A stretch of DNA of 64,000 bases, from assembly GCA_013360405.1 (NCBI GenBank), contig JABWBR010000007.1, positions 1-64,000 of the forward strand, read 5' to 3'. Below the pieces are notes generated by a model. The model did no database searches. It was given only the letters and a program-made list of their open reading frames with translations, and was not told the DNA's origin. The number at the start of each line of letters is the position of its first letter. The first letter of the stretch is position 1. The position numbers and the translations under genes were made by a program. This document shows positions 1 through 8,664 of the stretch, one piece after another. The stretch is from Saprospiraceae bacterium. GTDB taxonomy: Bacteria; Bacteroidota; Bacteroidia; Chitinophagales; Saprospiraceae.

Positions 1-78
1 GCTGTTTTCAAAAGTGGAAAGCGTGACAAGCTTCGAACGATTATTAACCAGCAAATGGGGTATGCAAAGGCCGCTTAA
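1..78 (+). CDS. Transposase C-terminus (partial)
   Basis: This frame is open from base 1 to TAA at 76-78 and gives a 25-residue tail ending QQMGYAKAA. It is basic and too short to place in a transposase family. The assignment rests on position: the stop codon abuts the terminal inverted repeat at 79-99, and the same repeat bounds a mobile element at 10324-10651. The 5' part is off the window. Confidence 0.5.
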   Translation, partial: AVFKSGKRDKLRTIINQQMGYAKAA

Positions 79-99
79 GCGACAATTTGGTTTGCGCCC
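1..99 (+). mobile_element. 3' end of an insertion sequence
   Basis: The window opens inside an IS. Bases 79-99 (GCGACAATTT...GCGCCC) are the inverted complement of the left end of the MITE at 10324 and nearly match its right end at 10631-10651, so they are a terminal inverted repeat. An open frame from base 1 stops at 76-78, directly against the repeat, as is usual for a transposase. The other end lies outside the window, so target duplication and family cannot be checked. The element ends about 110 bp upstream of hisG and may have displaced or altered its promoter. Confidence 0.65.
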
Positions 100-209
100 T
101 AGCAGGTTTTTATATAGCTGAATCCTTGTATTACAAAATATTGACTTCATCAGGAGAGCAATCCCAGTCACTTTGAACAATCGCCCCTCCTCCAGGGTTT
201 TCATTCCCT

Positions 210-1070
210 ATGGAAACCAGACTCAGACTAGCTATTCAAAAATCCGGCCGGCTGCAGGAAGACTCCCTGCTGCTGCTTCGCGAATGCGGCATTAGCATCG
301 ACAACGGGCGCGATCAGCTCAAAGCCGGCGCCCGCAACTTCCCGCTCGACGTGCTCTTTTTGCGCAACTCGGATATACCCCAATACGTGGAAGACGGCGT
401 GGCCGACATCGGCATCATCGGCGAAAATACGATGATCGAAAAGCAACGCCCTATTGAAAGAGTGCTGGCACTGGGATTCTCCCGCTGTCGACTGTCAATA
501 GCTGTGCCGCGCGCTACGCCTTATGCCGGTATTCACTCCCTGCAAGGCAAAAAAATTGCCACTTCGTACCCCAATACGCTCCGGCAGTTCCTTGCACAAC
601 ACGACCTCGAAGCAGATATCCACGAGATATCCGGCTCGGTAGAGATCGCCCCCAATATCGGCCTGGCCGACGCGGTGTGCGACCTGGTGAGCTCGGGCAG
701 TACGCTATTTCAAAACAACCTCGAAGAAAAGGAAGTGCTGCTGCGCTCGGAGGCCGTGCTGGTAGCTTCCCCGCAATTGAGCGGACCGGCGCGCGAGATA
801 CTCGACAAGCTGTTGTTCCGCATCCGCTCGGTACTCGCTGCCCGCCAATACCGCTATCTGCTGATGAATGCCCCCAATGACCGCATCGATGATATCATCC
901 GTATTTTACCCGGCATGAAAAGCCCTACGGTGATGCCCCTGGCAACCGAAGGCTGGAGTTCTATCCATACGGTCATCGCCGAGGAATCTTTTTGGGATAT
1001 CATCGACCAGCTCAAAGCCGTCGGCGCCCAGGGCATCCTGGTGGCGCCTATTGAAAAAATGATTATCTGA
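210..1070 (+). CDS. hisG: ATP phosphoribosyltransferase HisG (long form)
   Basis: HisG catalyses the first step of histidine synthesis, joining ATP and PRPP in the cytoplasm. The N-terminal sequence RLRLAIQKSGRL, the segment ADIGIIGENT near residue 65, and the length of 286 aa mark the long form. It has a periplasmic-binding-like catalytic core and a C-terminal ACT-like regulatory domain (about residues 215-286) that normally mediates histidine feedback and removes the need for HisZ. It is first in hisGDCB, with a 6-nt gap to hisD. No histidine-rich leader peptide or attenuator was seen upstream; an IS end lies at 79-99. Confidence 0.97.
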   Translation: METRLRLAIQKSGRLQEDSLLLLRECGISIDNGRDQLKAGARNFPLDVLFLRNSDIPQYVEDGVADIGIIGENTMIEKQRPIERVLALGFSRCRLSIAVPRATPYAGIHSLQGKKIATSYPNTLRQFLAQHDLEADIHEISGSVEIAPNIGLADAVCDLVSSGSTLFQNNLEEKEVLLRSEAVLVASPQLSGPAREILDKLLFRIRSVLAARQYRYLLMNAPNDRIDDIIRILPGMKSPTVMPLATEGWSSIHTVIAEESFWDIIDQLKAVGAQGILVAPIEKMII

Positions 1071-1076
1071 TTTACT

Positions 1077-2369
1077 ATGCGATTTGTAAAATACCCACCC
1101 AAAGCCGATTGGCAAGAGCTGCTTAAGCGCCCGACCCTGGATACGGCCAGTCTGGAAGCCGGCGTCAGCGCTATTTTACAATCGGTACAAAAAGAGGGCG
1201 ATGCGGCGCTAAGACGCTACACCCTCGAGTTCGATAAGGTAGCCCTCAACGACTTGCTGCTGCACCCCGATGACCTGGCGCAATCCGGGTCGCTGCTCGA
1301 CCCTGCGTTGAAGTCGGCCATACAGACCGCCTACGCCAATATCCGCCTATTTCACGAAAGACAGCAATTAGCGGAATCGCCCATTGAGACGATGCCAGGG
1401 GTGTTTTGCTGGCGCAAAAGCGTGCCCATCGAAAAGGTCGGCCTGTATATCCCCGGCGGCACGGCGCCGCTGTTTTCAACCGTGCTGATGCTGGGCATAC
1501 CCGCCCAATTGGCCGGCTGCCACGAGATCGTGTTGTGTACGCCGCCACAGCGCGACGGACAAATCCACCCGGCTATCCTGTATGCCGCCCAACTGGTAGG
1601 CGTTACCCGTGTAGTGAAAGCAGGCGGCGCGCAGGCTATCGGAGCTTTGGCGTATGGTACCGAAAGCGTGCCCGCAGTGTACAAAATTTTCGGCCCCGGC
1701 AACCAATACGTCACCGCCGCCAAGCAAATAGTGAGCCGCGACGGCGTGGCCATCGATATGCCCGCCGGGCCTTCGGAGGTGCTCGTGTGCGCCGACGACA
1801 GCGCCAACCCGGCTTTTGTGGCCGCCGACCTGCTCTCGCAAGCCGAACACGGCGCCGATAGCCAGGTGGTACTCGTGGCTTTTAGTGAAATCACGGTGAC
1901 GGCCGTCCGACATGTGCTCGACAACCAACTGGCCACCCTGCCCCGCCGGGATATCGCCGCCAAGGCCCTCGAAAACAGCCTGGCCGTCGTAGTCGACAGC
2001 CGCGAAGAAGCCCTCGATCTCATCAATGCCTACGCCCCCGAACACCTCATCCTCAGCATGCGCCAACCCGAAACAATAGCAGAAGGCGTTATTAACGCCG
2101 GTTCCGTGTTTTTAGGCCATTATACGCCGGAATCGGTGGGCGACTACGCATCGGGCACCAACCATACGCTGCCCACCAACGGCTATGCCCGCGCCTTTAG
2201 CGGCGTGTCGCTCGATTCTTTTGTTAAAAAAATTACGTTCCAGCAACTCAGTCCCGCCGGCTTACGCCTCCTCGGCCCCACAGTAGAGATTTTGGCCGAA
2301 GCCGAAGAACTGGCCGCCCACGGCCGCGCCGTAGCGATTCGGTTGGCGGAACTCGAAAAATTGCGATAA
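1077..2369 (+). CDS. hisD: Histidinol dehydrogenase HisD
   Basis: HisD is the Zn-dependent enzyme that oxidises L-histidinol to histidine in two NAD-dependent steps, the last reactions of the pathway. The 430-aa length is normal. Diagnostic segments are IFGPGNQYV near 205, the PAGPSEVLV loop near 230, and LLSQAEHG near 255 carrying zinc/catalytic residues. The frame starts 6 nt after hisG and its stop directly abuts the hisC start, which argues for translational coupling. Confidence 0.97.
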   Translation: MRFVKYPPKADWQELLKRPTLDTASLEAGVSAILQSVQKEGDAALRRYTLEFDKVALNDLLLHPDDLAQSGSLLDPALKSAIQTAYANIRLFHERQQLAESPIETMPGVFCWRKSVPIEKVGLYIPGGTAPLFSTVLMLGIPAQLAGCHEIVLCTPPQRDGQIHPAILYAAQLVGVTRVVKAGGAQAIGALAYGTESVPAVYKIFGPGNQYVTAAKQIVSRDGVAIDMPAGPSEVLVCADDSANPAFVAADLLSQAEHGADSQVVLVAFSEITVTAVRHVLDNQLATLPRRDIAAKALENSLAVVVDSREEALDLINAYAPEHLILSMRQPETIAEGVINAGSVFLGHYTPESVGDYASGTNHTLPTNGYARAFSGVSLDSFVKKITFQQLSPAGLRLLGPTVEILAEAEELAAHGRAVAIRLAELEKLR

Positions 2370-3407
2370 ATGGATCTGCAACAACTCGTACGACCCAATG
2401 TCCTGGCGCTCAAACCCTACTCCTCGGCGCGCAGCGAATATACCGGCGACGCCGAAGTATTCCTCGACGCCAACGAAAACCCCTTCGATACCGGCCTCAA
2501 CCGCTATCCCGACCCCCTGCAGTGGGAAGTGAAAAAAAAGTTGGGAAAACTCAAAGGTGTAGCTCCCGAAAATATCTTTCTGGGCAACGGCAGCGACGAA
2601 GTGATCGACCTGCTTGTGCGCATTTTTTGCAATCCCGGCGCCGACCGCATTGTCATCCTGCCGCCCACTTACGGCATGTATCGCGTATGCGCCGACATCT
2701 GCGGCGTGGAAGTCGCCGAAATCCCCCTCACTCCGCAATTCCAGCCCGACGTAGCTACCATACTCGCCGACGTTGACGAGCACAGCAAACTGCTGTTTTT
2801 GTGCAGTCCCAACAATCCCACCGGCAACGTATTCGAGCCGGCGCGGATCGAAGCCCTGCTACAGGGATTTCCGGGTATTGTCGTGGTTGACGAAGCCTAC
2901 ATCGACTTCGCTGCGGGCAAGGGCTGCCTGGCACTGCTGGAAGACTACGACAACCTCGTCGTGATGCAGACTTTCTCCAAAGCATGGGGACTGGCGGGCA
3001 TCCGCCTGGGCATGGCCTTTGCCGGCCGGGCCATCATCGACCTCATGAACAAGGTCAAGCCGCCTTATAATGTCAACCAACTGACCCAGGAGGCCGTCTT
3101 GCGCGCCCTCGATAACCAGCCCCAGCAACAGCAGTGGGTAACCAGCTTGCTCGGCCAGCGCGTATTGCTCCAGCAATTTCTGAGCGGCCTCGATTTTGTA
3201 ACCCGGATTTACCCCTCCGACGCTAATTTCCTTTTGGTAAAAGTGAAAGATCCCAAGGCACTTTATTTGTATTTGGTTAACCAAAAAATTATCGTTCGCG
3301 ACCGCTCTAATGTACTTTTGTGCGAAGGCTGTCTACGCATTACCGTGGGCGCGCCCGAAGAGAACGAACGGCTGGCACAGGCGCTGGTGGAGTATGACAA
3401 TGGTTAG
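2370..3407 (+). CDS. hisC: Histidinol-phosphate aminotransferase HisC
   Basis: HisC is a PLP-dependent class I/II aminotransferase that converts imidazole-acetol phosphate to histidinol phosphate. At 345 aa it is of standard size. Visible motifs are SPNNPTGN near 145, DEAYIDF near 173, and SKAWGLAGIRLG near 203, which contains the Schiff-base lysine. The ATG follows the hisD stop with no gap. A G-rich purine tract at 3411-3447 separates it from hisB, so read-through into hisB may be modulated there. Confidence 0.96.
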   Translation: MDLQQLVRPNVLALKPYSSARSEYTGDAEVFLDANENPFDTGLNRYPDPLQWEVKKKLGKLKGVAPENIFLGNGSDEVIDLLVRIFCNPGADRIVILPPTYGMYRVCADICGVEVAEIPLTPQFQPDVATILADVDEHSKLLFLCSPNNPTGNVFEPARIEALLQGFPGIVVVDEAYIDFAAGKGCLALLEDYDNLVVMQTFSKAWGLAGIRLGMAFAGRAIIDLMNKVKPPYNVNQLTQEAVLRALDNQPQQQQWVTSLLGQRVLLQQFLSGLDFVTRIYPSDANFLLVKVKDPKALYLYLVNQKIIVRDRSNVLLCEGCLRITVGAPEENERLAQALVEYDNG

Positions 3408-3410
3408 ACT

Positions 3411-3447
3411 GAGAGGGGAGGGAGAGAGGGAGTGAGGGAGAGAGGGA
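3411..3447 (+). repeat. G-rich purine tract between hisC and hisB
   Basis: This is an almost pure G/A tract beginning 4 nt after the hisC stop. It contains at least four runs of three or more G separated by 1-5 nt, so it fits a G-quadruplex pattern on the plus strand. Related tracts follow the DUF2480 gene and the SDR gene, and a C/T-rich version lies after the TonB-domain gene. Confidence 0.7.
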
Positions 3448-3462
3448 TTTTTGTAAATTTTG

Positions 3463-4599
3463 ATGCTAATGCAACGAATACTATTTCTGGACAGAGACGG
3501 CACCGTGGTATTGGAGCCTCACGACTACCAGGTTGATGCATTTGAAAAAATCGAATTTTACCCCGAGGTTTTCTATTACCTGGGGCGTATAGTGCGCGAA
3601 ATGGATTTCGAACTCGTGATGGTCACCAACCAGGACGGGCTGGGCACCGACAGTTTGCCCGAGCATAAATTCCAGCCGGTACACGACTTCATCATGCGCG
3701 CATTTGCCAACGAAGGCATCCACTTCAAAGAAGTCGTCATCGACCGCACCTTTGCCCACGAAAACGCGCCTACCCGAAAACCGCATACCGGTTTGCTAAC
3801 ACACTATATGGACGGCAGCTACGACCTCGCCGGTTCCTACGTGATCGGCGACCGCCTCACCGACATCGCCCTGGCCCGCAACCTCGGCGCCCGAGGCATC
3901 TGGCTCAACAACGACCCCGCCCTGGGCGCCCACGAGCTGGCGCCCGGCGACTCCATGCAGGAAGTCATCGCCCTCACTACCACCAATTGGGCCGACATCT
4001 ACCGCTTCCTCCGGCAGCCGCCGCGAAAGGCTTCGGTGCGCCGCACCACCCACGAAACCGACATACAGATAGACCTCAACCTCGACGGCAGCGGCCTGGC
4101 CGACAACCACACCGGACTCGGGTTTTTCGACCACATGCTCGACCAATTGGCCCGGCACGGCAACCTCGACCTACGGGTGCAGGTAAAAGGCGACCTCCAC
4201 ATCGACGAACACCACACCATTGAAGATACGGCCCTGGCGCTGGGAGAAGCCTTCAACCGGGCCTTGGGCGACAAGCGCGGCATCAACCGTTACGGGTTTT
4301 GCCTGCCCATGGACGACTGCCTGGCCCAGGTGGCCCTCGACTTCGGCGGGAGGCCCTGGCTGGTGTGGAACGCCCGGTTCAATCGCGAAAAAATCGGCGA
4401 AATGCCCACCGAAATGTTCATGCATTTCTTCAAATCCTTCAGCGATACGGCCCGTTGCAACCTGAACATCCAGGCCGACGGCGATAACGAACACCATAAA
4501 ATAGAAGCCATCTTCAAAGCTTTTGCCAAAGCCATCCGGACGGCCCTGCAGCGCGACCCCCACAATGGGCGCCTGCCCTCTACCAAAGGTTTGCTTTGA
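3463..4599 (+). CDS. hisB: Bifunctional histidinol phosphatase / IGP dehydratase HisB
   Basis: This is a fusion of two histidine enzymes. Residues 1-165 form a HAD-type histidinol-phosphatase ([10 protein letters not shown] at the N-terminus with the DxD nucleophile; VTNQDGLG near 52). Residues about 190-378 form imidazoleglycerol-phosphate dehydratase ([16 protein letters not shown], and [17 protein letters not shown] carrying Mn-binding His/Glu). ATG codons at 3463 and 3469 are both plausible starts; a TTG at 3460 is in frame. It is the last his gene here; hisH, hisA, hisF and hisI are not in the window. Confidence 0.96.
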   Translation: MLMQRILFLDRDGTVVLEPHDYQVDAFEKIEFYPEVFYYLGRIVREMDFELVMVTNQDGLGTDSLPEHKFQPVHDFIMRAFANEGIHFKEVVIDRTFAHENAPTRKPHTGLLTHYMDGSYDLAGSYVIGDRLTDIALARNLGARGIWLNNDPALGAHELAPGDSMQEVIALTTTNWADIYRFLRQPPRKASVRRTTHETDIQIDLNLDGSGLADNHTGLGFFDHMLDQLARHGNLDLRVQVKGDLHIDEHHTIEDTALALGEAFNRALGDKRGINRYGFCLPMDDCLAQVALDFGGRPWLVWNARFNREKIGEMPTEMFMHFFKSFSDTARCNLNIQADGDNEHHKIEAIFKAFAKAIRTALQRDPHNGRLPSTKGLL

Positions 4600-4604
4600 T
4601 TTTA

Positions 4605-4612
4605 TAACTTTG
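4605..4612 (+). promoter_or_regulatory. Possible -7 box upstream of scpB
   Basis: TAACTTTG matches the Bacteroidota -7 consensus TAnnTTTG. No well-spaced -33 TTTG was found. If used, the transcript would begin only about 10 nt before the TTG start of scpB, giving a very short leader. Confidence 0.3.
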
Positions 4613-4629
4613 TCGCAAAAAGACAGCCG

Positions 4630-5241
4630 TTGGAACATTTGGCACAACATATCGAAAGCCTGATATTCACCGCAGAATCGCCGATTCCGCTCCAGGATAT
4701 CAAATTATGCCTGGAAGAAGCCTTTGGCGCGGCCTTCCACGAAGACGAACTGCTGGGCGCCATCGAAAGCCTCAAACAGCGCTATGCCGACGACAATTTC
4801 GCCCTGGAAATAGCGGAAATTGCCGGCGGCTACCAATTTCTCACCAAAGGCGCCTATCACGGCACCGTGGGGGTGTATCTGAAACAGACCACCAAAAAGC
4901 GCCTCACGAGATCGGCTCTGGAAACCTTGTCGATTATCGCCTACAAACAACCCGTATCCAAAACCGAAGTAGAGCGCATCAGGGGCGTCAACAGCGACCA
5001 TGCCTTGCAGAAACTATTAGAGAAAGAACTTGTTTCCATAGTAGGGCGCAGCGAAGGGCCGGGCAGGCCCTTGCTTTACGGCACCAGCACCAAATTTATG
5101 GAGTATTTCGGCCTGCGCAGCATGGAAGAAATGCCCAAACCCAAAGAATTTAAGCTCCCCGACAACGAAATCGGCGAGCAGGCGCCCATAGAAGAAGAAA
5201 CAGACCTCGCGCCCGAGACTTACGAAAGCGCGGAGGAGTAA
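4630..5241 (+). CDS. scpB: Segregation and condensation protein ScpB
   Basis: ScpB is the winged-helix partner of SMC and the kleisin ScpA in chromosome condensation. The N-terminus (LAQHIESLIFTAESPI), the TRSALETLSIIAYKQP segment near 97 and the winged-helix motif RGVNSDHALQKLLEKEL are typical. The family part ends near residue 170 and is followed by an acidic tail rich in E and P. The only start that keeps the conserved N-terminus is TTG at 4630. scpA is not adjacent. It follows hisB after 30 nt and precedes a DUF2480 gene by 15 nt. Confidence 0.93.
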   Translation: MEHLAQHIESLIFTAESPIPLQDIKLCLEEAFGAAFHEDELLGAIESLKQRYADDNFALEIAEIAGGYQFLTKGAYHGTVGVYLKQTTKKRLTRSALETLSIIAYKQPVSKTEVERIRGVNSDHALQKLLEKELVSIVGRSEGPGRPLLYGTSTKFMEYFGLRSMEEMPKPKEFKLPDNEIGEQAPIEEETDLAPETYESAEE

Positions 5242-5256
5242 GAAAAAAAATTACGG

Positions 5257-5778
5257 ATGAGCGAAGACAAGCCATTGGTAAATCGCGTGGCCAACAGCGC
5301 CCTGATCACCATCAACCTCGAAGAGTTTTTCCCAAAAGAAGAAATCGCGCATTTCGATCTCAAGGACTACCTGTTTATGGGCTTGATCCTCAAAGAAAAA
5401 GACTTCCGCGAAGCCCTGGCCGCCCACGACTGGTCGCAATACCAAGGCAAAGTGCTGCTGGTATACTGCACCGCCGACGCCATCATACCCATGTGGGCCT
5501 ATATGCTGGTGGCCTCGCATGCCACGCCCTATGCCGCCGATGTATTTCAGGGCGCCGCCGAGGCCTACTACCAGGCGGCCATGAATAAGTCCTTAGCTGC
5601 TTTTGACCCGGCCCAATACGACGAAAAGCGCATTGTGATCAAAGGCTGCGGCGACAAACCCGTGCCGCCCTCCGCCTATCTGGAGATTACCCGCCGCCTG
5701 CGCCCCCATGCCAAGAGCATTATGTACGGCGAGCCGTGTTCTACCGTCCCCATCTACAAGAAGGGGCAGGGGGAGTGA
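5257..5778 (+). CDS. DUF2480 family protein
   Basis: This 173-aa cytoplasmic protein matches the DUF2480 family, which is nearly confined to Bacteroidota (VANSALITINLEEFFP, DLKDYLFMGLILKEKDFR, AIIPMWAYML). The function of the family is unknown. A conserved Cys/Gly segment (IKGCGDKPVPPSAY) lies near residue 130. It is probably cotranscribed with scpB. Its last codons run into a purine-rich tract, so the extreme C-terminus (KKGQGE) is repeat-derived. Confidence 0.85.
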   Translation: MSEDKPLVNRVANSALITINLEEFFPKEEIAHFDLKDYLFMGLILKEKDFREALAAHDWSQYQGKVLLVYCTADAIIPMWAYMLVASHATPYAADVFQGAAEAYYQAAMNKSLAAFDPAQYDEKRIVIKGCGDKPVPPSAYLEITRRLRPHAKSIMYGEPCSTVPIYKKGQGE

Positions 5779-5810
5779 GGGAGAGAGAGAGAGAGAGTGG
5801 GAGGGAGAGA
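5763..5810 (+). repeat. GA-rich tract after the DUF2480 gene
   Basis: This purine tract has a run of (GA) dinucleotides flanked by G3-G5 clusters, and it overlaps the stop codon at 5776-5778. The reverse-complement type lies at 6339-6377, so the two tracts bracket the TonB-domain gene at 5878-6327 as an imperfect inverted pair. Confidence 0.65.
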
Positions 5811-5877
5811 TTGTAAGGTGAACTCCACGATGGTAATTTTTTTTTCATTTTGGTATAAATAGAAAAAAAATACCATT

Positions 5878-6327
5878 ATGAAAAGTTACCTGTGCGTCTT
5901 CCCTGCATTTTTCCTGTGTGTAATGCTGCAAGCGCAATCTGCTACCAAATCAGAAGCCGAACCCATTTTCAAGGTAATCGACCAAATGCCTATGTTCCCT
6001 GGCTGCGATTCGCTTGAAGATCTCACCGAAAGAAAAAAGTGTTCCGACCGGCTAATGCTGGAGTATATTTATAAAAACCTCAAGTACCCTCTAAAAGCCA
6101 GGAAGAAAAACATTCAGGGGACGGTGTTCATCACTTTTGTAATCGAGCCTGATGGCACTATTTCAAATGAAGCTGTCATGCGCGATATCGGCGGCGGTTG
6201 CGGTGATGCGACGCTGGAAGTGATTGAAAAAATGCGTACGGAGCAAATCCGCTGGCATCCCGGCATACAGAAAGGAGAGCCTGTACGGGTACAGTATAAT
6301 CTGCCGGTGCGATTTAAATTGAAATAA
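5878..6327 (+). CDS. Secreted protein with TonB C-terminal domain
   Basis: This 149-aa protein has a signal peptide (about residues 1-20, ending near LQAQS). From about 55 to 149 it has a TonB-C fold: YPLKARKKNIQGTVFITFVI, EPDGTISNEAV, then a final strand VQYNLPVRFKLK. There is no proline-rich spanning region and no retained membrane anchor, so it is unlikely to be a full energy transducer. Such stand-alone TonB-C proteins are common in Bacteroidota and their roles are mostly unknown. It appears monocistronic and convergent with the ATP-grasp gene. Confidence 0.8.
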   Translation: MKSYLCVFPAFFLCVMLQAQSATKSEAEPIFKVIDQMPMFPGCDSLEDLTERKKCSDRLMLEYIYKNLKYPLKARKKNIQGTVFITFVIEPDGTISNEAVMRDIGGGCGDATLEVIEKMRTEQIRWHPGIQKGEPVRVQYNLPVRFKLK

Positions 6328-6338
6328 ATTACCCCGCA

Positions 6339-6377
6339 TCTCTCCCTCTCTCCCTCCCACACTCTCCCCCTCCCCTC
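6339..6377 (-). repeat. C/T-rich tract (G-rich on minus strand)
   Basis: Runs of CCC or longer separated by 1-7 nt fit a G-quadruplex pattern on the minus strand. It lies between two convergent genes and reaches into the stop codon of the ATP-grasp gene (6376-6378). It is related to the purine tracts at 3411, 5763 and 10279. Confidence 0.65.
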
Positions 6378-7590
6378 AATGCGTCGGCTTGTCCTTCGGC
6401 GGGCCTACCGCGAGGTAATCCCGGGCGACCGTCACCGCATACTGGTCGAGCAAATCGAGGATGCGCCGGCGGTCATCCGATCGGAGGATGAGGCCCACGT
6501 GGTGCCTTTTATGTAGGCGCCAGACAACTTCCGGGTCGTTAAACTGGGAGGAGTCGGGGTATTCCTGGCGCGCCAGCGAAATCAGAATGCCGGCGTAGTC
6601 GGTGCGGGTAGGGGGTAGTTTGTAAGGCAGGTTGTAGGCCATGGCGTGTTCTATCCTGGCCCATTCGGTCCACATATTGATGCCGGTTGCAATTTCCAGC
6701 ATATTGGCGATATGCGCGCCGCCCACGCGCGAAGAAGTTTCGAGAAAATAGAACTGTCCGTCTTCTTTTGATTTGATAAACTCGGTATGCGAGGCGCTGA
6801 ACTGCATGCCGAAGGCTATGAGCACTTCTTCGTTGAAGCGCTGCAAATCGAGGTCGTCGGGGCTGCCGAATTCCACCAGGTGGGTGCGGAAGATGCCGCC
6901 GCCGTGGGCCACTTCAAAAGGCGTGCTCAGGTATTGCGATACGCGACTGAACAGTACCTTGCCGTTGAGGCACAACGAATCGACGTGGTACACATCGCCG
7001 GGGCGGAATTGTTCGATAAGATAACGGTGGCGGTCGTCGCCGATTTCTTCGAGGATGCGCCAGAGTTGCCCGGCGTCGTGTACCTTTTTGATGCCGGTAG
7101 CGGAGGCTTCGCCACGAGGTTTTACCACCCAGGGCGGCGAAACTGTTTGCGTAAATTCGTGGATGGCTTCATCATTAAACAAGGCGCTGAATGCCGGCAC
7201 GCGAATGCCCGCCTCTGCCGCTTTGGTACGCATGGCCAGCTTATCGCGAAAGTGGCGGGCAGTGGTTTGCCCCATGCCCGGTATGCGGAATTCCTCACGC
7301 AGATACGCTGCCTTTTCTACATCAAAATCGTCGAGGGCCACGATGCGGTCAATTTTCCGGCTGCGCAACACCCAGGCCACCCCCCGGCCTATGTTTCCGA
7401 TATTTTCCGGCGAGTTGTGGTCGTCTTCCATGTAGAAGAATTCGTCGACAGACTCCCTCGGCCAGGGCTCGTTTTCCAGGCTTTTTTTGGTGAGCAGATA
7501 TACGGTGTTGCCCGCAGCTTTGATGGCGCGCAAAAAGTCTTCGCCCTTGAAGAAAAAGGATACGCAGAAGAAGGTCAGCGGTTTGGACAT
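6376..7590 (-). CDS. ATP-grasp domain protein
   Basis: This is a predicted ATP-dependent carboxylate-amine/thiol ligase. The N-terminal 110 residues form a pre-ATP-grasp domain (FFCVSFFFKGEDFLRAIK). The ATP-grasp core follows, with PPWVVKPRGEASATGIKKV near 175 (phosphate-binding lysine and glycine loop), YLIEQFRPGDVYHVDSL near 210 and FLETSSRVGGAHI near 285 (metal-binding Glu/Arg). The substrate cannot be told from sequence; relatives act in peptide or amino-acid ligation. Start chosen at 7590 (MSKPLTFF), which is better than an upstream ATG at 7611. It stands alone on its strand. Confidence 0.8.
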   Translation of the reverse strand: MSKPLTFFCVSFFFKGEDFLRAIKAAGNTVYLLTKKSLENEPWPRESVDEFFYMEDDHNSPENIGNIGRGVAWVLRSRKIDRIVALDDFDVEKAAYLREEFRIPGMGQTTARHFRDKLAMRTKAAEAGIRVPAFSALFNDEAIHEFTQTVSPPWVVKPRGEASATGIKKVHDAGQLWRILEEIGDDRHRYLIEQFRPGDVYHVDSLCLNGKVLFSRVSQYLSTPFEVAHGGGIFRTHLVEFGSPDDLDLQRFNEEVLIAFGMQFSASHTEFIKSKEDGQFYFLETSSRVGGAHIANMLEIATGINMWTEWARIEHAMAYNLPYKLPPTRTDYAGILISLARQEYPDSSQFNDPEVVWRLHKRHHVGLILRSDDRRRILDLLDQYAVTVARDYLAVGPPKDKPTH

Positions 7591-7654
7591 GGTAGCGGTG
7601 TTTATGCACAAGAATAAAGATAATTCCGCGTTTTGCCAAACTTTGCCAACCGGC

Positions 7655-8272
7655 TTAGTTGTTGATTTTGATATGAAATGTATCCGGCGCCGGGTTGTAG
7701 ATAAAATCTTTGAAGGAATAACTTTTTACCTGTCCCTCATGCCTGACTGCAACGAGTAAGGGCAGCGTGTCGCCAGGCTCGTAAATATCCGGTGTTAATA
7801 AAAGATAACGCGCCGTTTTGCCATCATCTGTCAATGTAGCTGCACAGGCATGACCATATATTTTAATGGACACATTTTCAATGGCTTTGTCGAAAACCAG
7901 GTAGTGGTAGCGATCCGGTTCTTCCCATCGCTTTGTTTCTTCTATCGACTTTTGGGCCGCTTCTTGTTTGTCGTAAAGTATAAAGAGGGCATAATTGCCA
8001 ACGAGAAATAATACCAAGTAAAACCAGCCGTGTAGTAAAAACAACTTTCTCGCCGATGTAGCCGTTGTACCCTTTGGATATTTTGATAATCGAAAAGCAG
8101 ACACCAGCATCATCACAAAATTCAGCCCAGCGCTCAGCAGAACAAGCATGGGATTGGGCGATTTGCTTCCGATTGTCACTTCAAATAACAAATAAAGGAA
8201 CAACACAGCGGTAAACAGCGCAATTGCGCTGAAGACTTGCTTTTGGGTACGGGATATTTCAGGCGCGGCCAT
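7655..8272 (-). CDS. Hypothetical membrane protein
   Basis: This 205-aa protein has three predicted transmembrane segments (about residues 16-32, 39-57 and 80-98) and a soluble C-terminal domain of about 100 residues, with beta-type segments such as VSIKIYGHACAATLTDDGK. I do not recognise the family. It is downstream of the tRNA-Phe terminator on the same strand and is not obviously part of an operon. Confidence 0.65.
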   Translation of the reverse strand: MAAPEISRTQKQVFSAIALFTAVLFLYLLFEVTIGSKSPNPMLVLLSAGLNFVMMLVSAFRLSKYPKGTTATSARKLFLLHGWFYLVLFLVGNYALFILYDKQEAAQKSIEETKRWEEPDRYHYLVFDKAIENVSIKIYGHACAATLTDDGKTARYLLLTPDIYEPGDTLPLLVAVRHEGQVKSYSFKDFIYNPAPDTFHIKINN

Positions 8273-8322
8273 AGTTTTTTCGTTTTGTGAGTTGATTGAG
8301 CGGTAAACGGTCTAACATCAAC

Positions 8323-8348
8323 AAAAAAGGACGCCCTTGAGCGTCCTT
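8323..8348 (-). terminator. Rho-independent terminator of tRNA-Phe
   Basis: Read on the minus strand, an 8-bp stem AAGGACGC/GCGTCCTT with a 6-nt loop is followed by a run of six T. It lies 5 nt beyond the 3' end of the tRNA, the right place to end that transcript. Confidence 0.85.
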
Positions 8349-8352
8349 GGAG

Positions 8353-8425
8353 TGGTACGGGGCGGGGTCGAACCGCCGACACCAGGATTTTCAGTCCTGT
8401 GCTCTACCAACTGAGCTACCATACC
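8353..8425 (-). tRNA. tRNA-Phe (GAA)
   Basis: This 73-nt gene folds as a normal tRNA. The acceptor stem is GGTATGG with CCGTACC (one G-T pair), the D-loop is AGCTCAGTTGGTAGAGC, the anticodon loop ACTGAAAATC has anticodon GAA, and the T-arm contains GGTTCGACCCC. CCA is not encoded. A terminator follows and a -7 box lies about 30 nt upstream. A short hairpin (GCTTTAT/ATAAAGC, about 8430-8450) sits between the promoter and the tRNA 5' end. Confidence 0.97.
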
Positions 8426-8455
8426 GGCTGCTTTATATTTTCAATAAAGCGAGTG

Positions 8456-8487
8456 CAAATGTAGGGACTATTTTTCTTTCAGGCAAT
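8456..8487 (-). promoter_or_regulatory. Promoter for tRNA-Phe
   Basis: On the minus strand TACATTTG (8456-8463) matches TAnnTTTG exactly. ATTG (8484-8487) lies 20 nt upstream as a near-match to the -33 TTTG. The expected start is about 24 nt before the tRNA. Confidence 0.5.
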
Positions 8488-8561
8488 AGATAAGCCTATA
8501 TTTTTTCTGATGCTAATTTGGAAAAGTCACGAGGGCTTGCGTACTTTAGGCAATGTAATAA

Positions 8562-8656
8562 GTTTAGTAGGGTTTAGTAGGGTTTAGTGCCTAAGGCAGT
8601 TTTGTAGGCTATAAAAAAACTAAACCCTACTAAACCCCTCTAAACCCTACTAAACC
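8562..8656 (+). repeat. Decamer repeats in inverted arrangement
   Basis: The left arm (8562-8588) carries almost three copies of GTTTAGTAGG. The right arm (8619-8656) carries almost four copies of the complementary unit CTAAACCCTA. Together they can form a long stem around a 30-nt loop. The right arm ends 9 nt before the ATG at 8665, so in RNA the hairpin would sit at the ribosome entry region. There are too few units and no spacers for a CRISPR array. Confidence 0.8.
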
Positions 8657-8664
8657 TTAAAATA

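Noticed and set aside
100-209. Histidine attenuator before hisG
   Set aside because: No short frame rich in His codons and no terminator hairpin was found.
6787-7617. 276-codon plus-strand frame
   Set aside because: It lies antisense to the ATP-grasp gene, has no recognisable motifs, and the minus-strand product has full family motifs.
8562-8656. Possible CRISPR or telomere-like array
   Set aside because: Units are 10 nt, directly joined without spacers, and arranged as two inverted arms; neither CRISPR nor telomere structure fits.
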